Positions 9,101-15,242 of a DNA stretch of 41,774 nucleotides are shown piece by piece. Origin of the DNA: Catenovulum maritimum (GTDB lineage Bacteria; Pseudomonadota; Gammaproteobacteria; Enterobacterales; Alteromonadaceae); assembly GCF_001050375.1 (NCBI RefSeq), contig NZ_KQ130492.1, positions 1 to 41,774 of the forward strand, in the 5' to 3' direction. The notes beneath the pieces are model-generated. The model saw only the letters and a program-made list of their open reading frames with translations, had not been told where the DNA came from and did no database searches. The first letter of the stretch is position 1. Each line of letters starts with the position of its first letter. The position numbers and the translations under genes are program-made.

Positions 9101-9161
9101 TAACATTTGCTTCTCATCTACATACGCGTGAGCAAGCTTCACGCCTACAAAAAGGCGGTAT
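9100..9161 (+). repeat. 62-bp direct repeat, copy 2
   Basis: Exact copy of 7973-8034, in the same orientation and 1,127 bp away. It follows the short IS-end copy without a gap. Confidence 0.9.
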
Positions 9162-9470
9162 AGTGAAAACAAGAAGATCAGATTTCAATGCAGGTAGCAG
9201 CCCAAAAGCTAGCGATTGACTAGACACTTACCCAGCTCAAATTCCTCATATCTGGTAGGTTGTGATAAGCGAAGCGCTCCCAGTGTTTAAAATGTTAAAT
9301 CATAGGTTGAGGTTTACCAATTTAGATGGTTGAAGGAATTCTTAAGAGGTAGCGCTCTTGAGCGCTTATCGGAAGATAAACCCAAGTTTTATTTTGGGCT
9401 TGATTTCCTTCTTATCAAAAATTTGTTCAGAACATTTTATTCGTTAAGAGCTGTAATAATGACCGTTATT

Positions 9471-9598
9471 TAATCGGTTTTATCCTTGAACTCACACAAG
9501 TCTTCAATAATGCAAGAGCCGCATTTTGGCTTGCGTGCAATACATGTATATCTGCCATGTAGAATTAACCAGTGGTGAAGGTCTACTTTAAACTCTTT
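9471..9598 (-). pseudogene. Displaced 3' end of an nth gene
   Basis: These 128 bases match the 3' end of the intact nth (12211-12338) with four substitutions and no gaps. They encode the last 42 residues, including all four iron-sulfur cysteines, with the stop codon kept. The differences are silent or conservative (Val to Ile, Val to Leu, Glu to Asp), as expected from an allele that evolved under selection. Similarity ends abruptly at 9598. It marks the far edge of a DNA insertion or duplication next to nth. Confidence 0.85.
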
Positions 9599-9899
9599 TT
9601 AGTGGTTTTATCATAGCCACACAAATAACTACGCCTGACACAACGTGCAATGCAATGATAATAAGGGGTATCAGATAATGATATTAAACTGCTTCTGGGT
9701 TTGGCCATAAGTTAACTGTATTTATAGTCATATGTGGTTATTTATACAGTTAAGTTTGGAGTGAATTGCTGATTTGTCAAATCAACAATTAAAAATAAAT
9801 AGACATGAGTTGTAAGTAATTGTAATTTATTGTTTTTAACAATGCCTGTCATTCAGGTTTCTATTCACATTCGAGCTATAGGGCTAGTCACTCTGAAAT

Positions 9900-10250
9900 C
9901 TAATCTTTACTACCGAATAATCCTTTCAGTATCCACACCATTAAACCTGTAATGGTTGCACCTAATGTTATTGTGGCGATTATTACTGACTCAGGTACGT
10001 GATCCTCTAATAAATGGTAATGATATATGTAATAATTTACTGTTGATTTCATAAAACAAAACCACATAAGTATCAGTACGGATACAAATACAGATAACCC
10101 TGCTTTTAACCAAATGACAACTTGTTTACCGTCATTATCTAATTTGACACCTCTTTTTAGTTCATCTGAATCAAGATTTTTATTTATACCTTCTATAGAT
10201 TCATCTTCACTAACCTTAGAAATATCCTTCTTCTTTTGAGGGAAAGACAT
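9900..10250 (-). CDS. Two-TM membrane protein coupled to Panacea-domain gene
   Basis: A 116-residue protein of no family I recognise. The first 45 residues are charged and likely cytoplasmic. Two membrane segments follow (about 46-66 and 88-110), separated by a short Tyr/His-rich loop (NYYIYHYHLLEDHVPES), and the C-terminus is short and basic. Its ATG overlaps the stop of the upstream SocA-like gene (TAATG), so translation is coupled. Known Panacea-domain systems pair the antitoxin with diverse toxins, including small membrane-active ones, so this is a candidate toxin. A membrane partner of another kind is also possible. Confidence 0.65.
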   Translation of the reverse strand: MSFPQKKKDISKVSEDESIEGINKNLDSDELKRGVKLDNDGKQVVIWLKAGLSVFVSVLILMWFCFMKSTVNYYIYHYHLLEDHVPESVIIATITLGATITGLMVWILKGLFGSKD

Positions 10251-10819
10251 TATAAGCCACCAACACTTTCTGGGTCATTCATCACGCGCAAATAATGCTT
10301 TCTTATATAATCATTATCCATCTTGGCAAATAGTTTGTTTTTACCATTTTTCCTCTCCCAAGTATCGTACCAAGGTGAGTCTGCTTGGTGAGTAATAGCT
10401 ATTAAAGATTCAGGTCTGTCCTTTCCATACATTTCCAAAATACCTTCAATACATTCCAAGGCATCTTTGTCTTCGTCCTCTAAATCCTCTAGCTTCAAAT
10501 CTTCAATTGATTCTGTTGGTATTTTTGATGAACCATATGTCTTAAATGTCTGGTATATGCTACTAATTACTGGGCCATATTTCCAAGCTTCTACATCATC
10601 GGCTATTAGCGGTTTATCTTTCCATGCTAAAAAATAACCATGTGCAATATAAACAAGTTTTTGTAGTTGTAAGTTACTCAATTGAATACCTTTATCCTTT
10701 GCAACTTTCAACATTACCCAAGCAATTTCTACTGCATCATACATTCTAAAACCTTGCCCATAACAAACCCATAAATTACCTTCATTATCATACTTTACTG
10801 TTTTAATGTCCAGTGACAT
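10250..10819 (-). CDS. Panacea-domain (SocA/DUF4065-like) protein, candidate antitoxin
   Basis: A 189-residue protein with a Panacea/DUF4065 domain at about 28-165. Family signatures are QLQKLVYIAHGYFLAW (residues 51-66) and EAWKYGPVISSIYQTFKTYG (77-96). The domain is known from SocA, a proteolytic adaptor antitoxin, and from PanA antitoxins that neutralise unrelated toxins. An N-terminal extension of about 27 residues (VKYDNEGNLWVCYGQG) precedes the domain. The start has a GGGTGGA ribosome-binding site with short spacing. It is first in a two-gene operon with the membrane protein, overlapping by one base. It may be a toxin-antitoxin or phage-defence pair, inferred from domain and layout only. 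Confidence 0.75.
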   Translation of the reverse strand: MSLDIKTVKYDNEGNLWVCYGQGFRMYDAVEIAWVMLKVAKDKGIQLSNLQLQKLVYIAHGYFLAWKDKPLIADDVEAWKYGPVISSIYQTFKTYGSSKIPTESIEDLKLEDLEDEDKDALECIEGILEMYGKDRPESLIAITHQADSPWYDTWERKNGKNKLFAKMDNDYIRKHYLRVMNDPESVGGL

Positions 10820-11136
10820 AATCCACCCAACTAATTAACTTTAACCTATTAACAAAATCCCTCAACCTCTAACGTAGAGGTATTGAACCACCTACGTAGG
10901 GTCGGGGTAACAATCGTATTAGCTGGACGTATTTACGGTGGCCGTTAGATCACATGGTTTCGTTGTCTTGTGCCAACTCACCTTCAGCCTACGCCTCATA
11001 TGATGTTCTTGTTCATCAGCTCGCAGATTTGCTAGCGGCTTCCTCCCCACAAAACCTCACGAACTATCTGGACAGGCACTTATAGAAAGCACAATCCGGC
11101 GGCTTGAAATGTAACCGCGAGAATAGGCGAACAATA
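10820..11136. other. Structured-looking noncoding stretch, possible intron or element remnant
   Basis: No gene is seen. It holds the hairpin ACCTCT/AGAGGT (about 10869-10885), the palindrome CCTACGTAGG near 10890, and a GC-richer stretch up to about 11050 unlike its neighbours. Read on the minus strand, that stretch reminds me of group II intron RNA domains, but I cannot confirm this. Copy B of the IS starts at 11062. Confidence 0.3.
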
Positions 11137-11468
11137 TTATTTTGAGCATGACGACAGGCGAGTATGCAGCCGCCCCCCTTTATCATTTTTATAGAGGTTA
11201 TCAAACGCGGTTAAATCTAAGTGATTATCGACAATGTGGCTTAATGCGAACTCGAATGTACCGGGAAGGATTTGCGCTGAAAAATCAACGGCAATAAATT
11301 GATTCTGGTTTGAGTAATCAGGCTTGTAATTTGCCATAATAAGCAGTGTAGGTGAATAATAGTTATTAGATCATATGAAATCTGGCAACTCAATGTTTCT
11401 TTTCAATAAGTTACAGATTAAACTGAATTTATTTATAAAGGCGAGATGAGAGTTTTTCTACAGTCTCG
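11062..11468 (-). mobile_element. Internally deleted insertion sequence, copy B
   Basis: A 407-bp remnant with the same outer ends as copy A at 8195-8735, but lacking an extra 134 bp or so internally (the left end joins directly to AATCCGGCGG). The right end stops at the G of GTTATGT, the start of cassette unit 2. Confidence 0.7.
11092..11337 (-). pseudogene. Transposase N-terminal fragment, second copy
   Basis: This encodes the same transposase N-terminus as 8227-8604. A small deletion in the GGAAA-coding region (CGCACCGCC in copy A, CGCCCCCC here) shifts the frame after about 55 codons, and the gene ends early. It is non-functional. Confidence 0.75.
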
Positions 11469-11490
11469 TTATGTTCACAGGTGAAATCAG

Positions 11491-11670
11491 TTGAAATGCC
11501 CTAAATGCAATTCAGATGTTGTTCCTAGAGAAGAGCGAGTTACACCTCAATATACAAAAAGACTCTGCCCAGTTTGTGGCTACGAGTTTTTCTTTAGGTT
11601 TAATAAATTGCAACTGATCTTGGTTTACTCTGTGGTAGCTTTAGTGCTAATTGGTTTTTTCTTTGGTTAA
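11491..11670 (+). CDS. Small zinc-ribbon membrane protein, TTG start (cassette-like)
   Basis: A 59-residue protein. The start is TTG at 11491, supported by AGGTGA at 11479-11484 with 6-base spacing. The N-terminus carries two cysteine pairs, CPKC (3-6) and CPVC (26-29), a zinc-ribbon pattern. A single membrane segment follows (about 40-58), and the protein ends just after it. Function unknown. Its compact fit between the two cassette-boundary arms argues that it is a real cassette gene. Confidence 0.6.
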   Translation: MKCPKCNSDVVPREERVTPQYTKRLCPVCGYEFFFRFNKLQLILVYSVVALVLIGFFFG

Positions 11671-11734
11671 GTTTAAAAAATTTATAATTTTGAAAAATGC
11701 CTAAACAAATGCTTACTTTATAAGTTAAAAGTGA

Positions 11735-11833
11735 ACATAACAAAGTCGTAAACGCGGACAAATAACAGTTGGCTTTGTTCGTGCCTCACAAATTTTAGCC
11801 AACTATTATTTGCCGGTTACAACGGCGTTGGTA
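11735..11833 (+). repeat. attC-like imperfect palindrome
   Basis: The main arms are 11759-11774 and 11797-11812, with 15 of 16 bases paired and a 22-base loop. CGG (11755-11757) and CCG (11813-11815) extend the stem past an unpaired A at 11758. Outer boxes ACATAAC (11735-11741) and GTTGGTA (11827-11833) sit where R'' and R' belong. Extrahelical bases and a length near 100 bp are typical of attC sites. Confidence 0.55.
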
Positions 11834-11862
11834 TGACTCCCCACGTCAAGTAGGCAGCCCGC

Positions 11863-11894
11863 GTAGGTTGGGTCGAGCGAAGCGAACCCCAACA
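11863..11894 (+). repeat. 32-bp inverted repeat, left copy
   Basis: It matches the reverse complement of 12081-12112 at 31 of 32 bases. Each copy can fold by itself, since GTTGGGT and CCCAAC flank TCGAGCGAAGCGA. This GGTTGGGTCGAGCGAAGCGA-type sequence resembles dispersed repeats I recall in other gammaproteobacteria. Confidence 0.8.
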
Positions 11895-12080
11895 AAATCG
11901 CCTAACAGATTAAAATTTATCTGCATCCCCAAGCATCTTTGAACCAGCCAAATTAACAGTGAAAAAGTAACAGCCGCCTTTGATAAAAGGCCTTCGATAA
12001 TGTACCTTAAAATTCTCTTTTAACTAATCAGTGAAAGTCGTTAACAAATAAATATTGGCTCGTGCAATATTAAATTCGAT

Positions 12081-12112
12081 TGTTGGGATTCGCTTCGCTC
12101 GACCCAACCTAC
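12081..12112 (-). repeat. 32-bp inverted repeat, right copy
   Basis: Reverse complement of 11863-11894 with one mismatch. The pair encloses 186 bp without a gene, so a small MITE-like element is possible. Confidence 0.8.
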
Positions 12113-12209
12113 AGTGATTGAAAAATAATGACGTTTAGACGGCTTAAACTCGTAAGCAGAGGCCGAATTGAAACATATTTAAGATCCGTTTTTCGCTCTA
12201 AGCTGTCGT

Positions 12210-12842
12210 TTATTCGGTTTTATCCTTGAACTCACACAAGTCTTCAATAATGCAAGAGCCGCATTTTGGCTTGCGCGCAACACATGTATATCTGCCATGT
12301 AGAATTAACCAGTGGTGAACGTCTACTTTAAACTCTTTCGGCACTACTTTAAGCAGCTTTTCTTCAACTTCTTTAACGTTTTTACCGGGCGCAAATTTAG
12401 TGCGGTTTGAAACTCTATCTATATGAGTATCTACCGCAATCGTCGGCCAGCCGAATGCTGTGTTTAAAACGACATTGGCGGTTTTTCTGCCAACCCCGGG
12501 TAGGGCTTCTAGTGCTGCTCTGTCTTCTGGGACTTCGCCATTATGTTTATCGACTAACATTTGGCATGTTTTGATTGTGTTGACTGCTTTGGTATTAAAT
12601 AAGCCAATAGTCTTAATATAGTCTTTTAACTTATCTAGCCCTAAATCTAGGATTGCTTGTGGTGTATTGGCAACAGGGTAGAGTTTAGCTGTCGCTTTAT
12701 TAACACTTACATCGGTTGCCTGCGCCGACAGTAAAACCGCAATGAGTAATTCAAATGGTGTCGAAAACTCTAACTCTGTGGTTGGATTTGGGTTGTTATC
12801 TCTTAACCGAGTTAATATTTGTAGTCGTTTTTCTTTATTCAT
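12210..12842 (-). CDS. nth: Endonuclease III
   Basis: A 210-residue DNA glycosylase/AP lyase that removes oxidised pyrimidines in base excision repair. The helix-hairpin-helix LPGVGRKTANVVLN carries catalytic Lys120, and VDTH carries Asp138, the same numbering as the E. coli enzyme. The C-terminal [4Fe-4S] ligands are Cys187, Cys194, Cys197 and Cys203. Length and motifs are normal, so this copy should be functional despite the second 3' end at 9471-9598. It is last in the rsx operon, 20 bp after rsxE, as in many gammaproteobacteria. Confidence 0.97.
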   Translation of the reverse strand: MNKEKRLQILTRLRDNNPNPTTELEFSTPFELLIAVLLSAQATDVSVNKATAKLYPVANTPQAILDLGLDKLKDYIKTIGLFNTKAVNTIKTCQMLVDKHNGEVPEDRAALEALPGVGRKTANVVLNTAFGWPTIAVDTHIDRVSNRTKFAPGKNVKEVEEKLLKVVPKEFKVDVHHWLILHGRYTCVARKPKCGSCIIEDLCEFKDKTE

Positions 12843-12862
12843 AATGGGTTTATTTTATTGGT

Positions 12863-13570
12863 TTAGGCTTCGCTACTTTCACCAGTCACTCTGGCGCGAG
12901 AAATAGTAACTTTTTCATTATTACCTATGACTAAATTTTCTATTTTTTGGTTGTAATGATTTTTCGCCGCTATGATGAGTCCCATAATAATAAAGGCGCC
13001 AGGCGGTAAAATAGCAACAAGGAAGTTCTGTTCAAATTCAAAAGCTTGAATTGTTAAATCGCTCGCCCAATCACCAAATAATAATTCAGCACCGCTTAAT
13101 AAGGTACCGTTACCAACTAGCTCTCTAATTGCGCCTAACAAAACGAGCACAACTAAAAAACCTAATCCCATCATTAAGCCATCGAGTGCCGATAAAGTCA
13201 GGTTGTTTTTAGATGCAAAGGCTTCTGCACGGCCAATAATAGCGCAGTTGGTTACGATCAGAGGAATGAAAATACCGAGTGTTTGATAGAGCTCGTAAGT
13301 ATAAGCATTCATCAGCAATTGAACTATGGTGACGAGTGAGGCGATTATCATGACAAAGACAGGAATGCGAATTTCATTAGGGATCCAGTTTCTGACAATA
13401 GAGACTGTCATATTTGAGCCCATTAAGACGAATAAGGTTGCTATGCCTAAACCTAGGCCATTAATAACAGTATTTGTCACCGCAAGGAGTGGACACAAAC
13501 CTAACATTTGGACAATGGCTGGGTTATTTTTCCAAATCCCTTGCCAGATAATATCTTTAGTTGGACTCAT
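12863..13570 (-). CDS. rsxE: Rnf/Rsx electron-transport complex subunit E
   Basis: A 235-residue integral membrane subunit of the Rnf complex, which couples ferredoxin/NAD redox chemistry to ion movement across the inner membrane; in enterobacteria the same complex resets SoxR. About six hydrophobic segments are visible, with family stretches [29 protein letters not shown] and [12 protein letters not shown]. It is homologous to RsxA and NqrD/E, which share the inverted paired topology. It overlaps rsxG by 14 bp, so translation is coupled. Confidence 0.95.
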   Translation of the reverse strand: MSPTKDIIWQGIWKNNPAIVQMLGLCPLLAVTNTVINGLGLGIATLFVLMGSNMTVSIVRNWIPNEIRIPVFVMIIASLVTIVQLLMNAYTYELYQTLGIFIPLIVTNCAIIGRAEAFASKNNLTLSALDGLMMGLGFLVVLVLLGAIRELVGNGTLLSGAELLFGDWASDLTIQAFEFEQNFLVAILPPGAFIIMGLIIAAKNHYNQKIENLVIGNNEKVTISRARVTGESSEA

Positions 13571-14186
13571 TTAGTTCTCCACACTGATTTTCAGCACTGA
13601 AAAGCTCAGTCTGACTTTGCTGCCAAGCTAGGGTGTTTTTAATACTTTTAACGACAGCTCTTGGGGTAATAGTGGCCCCAGTAAATTGATCAAAAGTACC
13701 GCCATCTTTACGTACCGCCCAATTTTTTTGATTGTCTTGGGTTAAGCTTAACCCTGAAAAATGGGTGATCCAACTGGAGCGTTTAATTTCAATTTTATCC
13801 CCTAAACCTGGCGTTTCATTGTGTGCTACGGTTCTGACACCTAATATTTTTCCTTCTGTATCAATCGCGGCAAGTAAGTCTATTCTGCCGTTGTAACCAT
13901 CTGGCGCAATGCTTTCAACCACAATGGCGCTTGGCTGACCATTTAACCGTGCTCGAAAAAGTCGTATTGGTTTTTGATTTTGATCGAGCAAATTTAAGCA
14001 ATCTTTGGTTATATCATTGTCGTACAAAGCTTTAGGCAAAATTTGGTTTATGCTTTTGAGCGTTGCATTCTCTCTTTCGATCGCTATTTGATCCTTGGTC
14101 AGGATATGGGTTAGGGTGACTAATCCGGTTGTGACAATTGCAAATGCAGTCAAGATTAAACTGGTTTTAGATATACTGTTCAGCAT
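13557..14186 (-). CDS. rsxG: Rnf/Rsx complex subunit G (FMN-binding)
   Basis: A 209-residue subunit with one N-terminal membrane anchor (about 7-27) and a periplasmic FMN-binding domain. The flavinylation motif is [12 protein letters not shown], whose second Thr carries covalently bound FMN in this family. ETPGLGDKI, another family motif, is present. It lies 3 bp after rsxD and overlaps rsxE. Covalent attachment would need an ApbE flavin transferase, not seen in this window. Confidence 0.95.
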   Translation of the reverse strand: MLNSISKTSLILTAFAIVTTGLVTLTHILTKDQIAIERENATLKSINQILPKALYDNDITKDCLNLLDQNQKPIRLFRARLNGQPSAIVVESIAPDGYNGRIDLLAAIDTEGKILGVRTVAHNETPGLGDKIEIKRSSWITHFSGLSLTQDNQKNWAVRKDGGTFDQFTGATITPRAVVKSIKNTLAWQQSQTELFSAENQCGELNESN

Positions 14187-14189
14187 GAT

Positions 14190-15242
14190 TTATCCCACGT
14201 GACCATAGGTTCTAGGTTTAGTGTAATAGTCGATTAAAGGCACGCACATATTCGCCAGTAAAACAGCAAAGGCGACTGCTTCTGGGTAACCACCAAAATT
14301 GCGGATTACAAAAACTAATAGAGCGATGAGTAACCCATAAATGACTCGGCCTTTATTTGTAGTGGAAGCTGAAACTGGATCAGTCAAAATAAAGAAAGCA
14401 GCGAACATGGTCGCACCCGAAAATAACGCCATGCTGGGTGTTATTGCGCTATCAGGTGAGGCTAAAAAGTAAATTAAACTTAAGCCGCCTAAGCCGAAAA
14501 TAAAGCTGAGCGGGATATGCCAATTTATAATTTTTCTTTGTAGAAGCCAGATGCCACCCATTAAATAAGCTAGGTTAACTTGCATCCAACCCTGGCCTGT
14601 TGCACCACTAAAGATGGATAAATTAAGTAATTCAGAATAAGTTTGTTGATTACTTAGGCCTGTTTTTATCGTATCTAACGGCGTAGCCATGGTAAAACCA
14701 TCTAGGTCAGTTCTAAATTGAGTAAGAGAGTAGCCTTGTTCACTATAGCCGGTAAATATCACCATAAAACAATCAATTAGGCTAATGTCATAACTGAGTA
14801 TAGAGAGTGGCGGTAACCAGAGTGTCATAGAAACAGGGAAGGATATAAGCAACACAACATAGCCAGCCATAGCTGGATTAAATACATTTTGGCCTAAACC
14901 GCCATAAAGTTGCTTTACGATGACAATAGCAAAAATACTGCCTATGACTGCAATCCACCACGGGGCGAGTGGCGGTATGCTGATACCGAGTAGTAAACCA
15001 GTCAACAGTGCACTGTAATCTTTAATGACAGGTGTAACCGCTCTGTTACGTTTTCGAACACAGAGCGCTTCAGCGGCTAAACAGGTTAATACTGCAATTA
15101 AAATTTGAATTAATACGCCAAAGCCAAAATACCAAACTTGCGCCAAAATACCGGGTATACAGGCAAGCGCAACGGCTTGCATGACATTTGCGGTTTTTCG
15201 CTGAACTCGGTTATGTGGAGAACTGGATACTCGAAAACTCAT
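14190..15242 (-). CDS. rsxD: Rnf/Rsx complex subunit D
   Basis: A 350-residue multi-span membrane subunit homologous to NqrB. The covalent FMN site is DGFTMATPLD with Thr187, the position known for this family. QLYGGLGQNVFNPAMAGY and LTDPVSASTTNKGRVIYG are conserved family segments. Its start directly abuts the rsxC stop, so the two are translated together. Confidence 0.95.
   Translation of the reverse strand: MSFRVSSSPHNRVQRKTANVMQAVALACIPGILAQVWYFGFGVLIQILIAVLTCLAAEALCVRKRNRAVTPVIKDYSALLTGLLLGISIPPLAPWWIAVIGSIFAIVIVKQLYGGLGQNVFNPAMAGYVVLLISFPVSMTLWLPPLSILSYDISLIDCFMVIFTGYSEQGYSLTQFRTDLDGFTMATPLDTIKTGLSNQQTYSELLNLSIFSGATGQGWMQVNLAYLMGGIWLLQRKIINWHIPLSFIFGLGGLSLIYFLASPDSAITPSMALFSGATMFAAFFILTDPVSASTTNKGRVIYGLLIALLVFVIRNFGGYPEAVAFAVLLANMCVPLIDYYTKPRTYGHVG

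Larger units (their letters stand above)
9054..9899. other. Gene-poor junk-like stretch of the island
   Basis: No intact gene is seen over about 850 bp. It contains a 30-base copy of the IS left end (9070-9100), the second 62-bp repeat, a CCCAA/TTGGG hairpin near 9383-9405, the displaced nth 3' end (9471-9598), and an AT-rich stretch before the membrane-protein gene. Confidence 0.6.
11468..11833 (+). mobile_element. Integron cassette-like unit 2 with attC-like site
   Basis: The unit starts GTTATGTTCAC (11468-11478), the exact 11-base reverse complement of GTGAACATAAC (11731-11741). A small gene lies between, followed by an attC-like palindrome ending at GTTGGTA. This is the layout of an integron gene cassette. 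The core differs from GTTRRRY at one base, so the call rests on symmetry, size and the hairpin. Confidence 0.55.
11671..12209. other. Noncoding end of the island next to nth
   Basis: No gene is seen over 539 bp. It holds the attC-like site, the two inverted 32-bp repeats with about 186 bp between them, an isolated GCCTAAC (about 11897-11903), and unremarkable AT-rich DNA up to the nth stop. Confidence 0.5.

Noticed and set aside
8879-9103. A 74-residue frame overlapping the small membrane-protein gene
   Set aside because: It is a shifted frame of the cassette gene, has no ribosome-binding site and runs into IS-derived sequence.
10825-10831. ACCCAAC core-like box at the start of the Panacea-domain gene
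   Set aside because: On either strand no GTTGGGT partner was found at the far end of the gene pair, so a cassette is not supported for these two genes.
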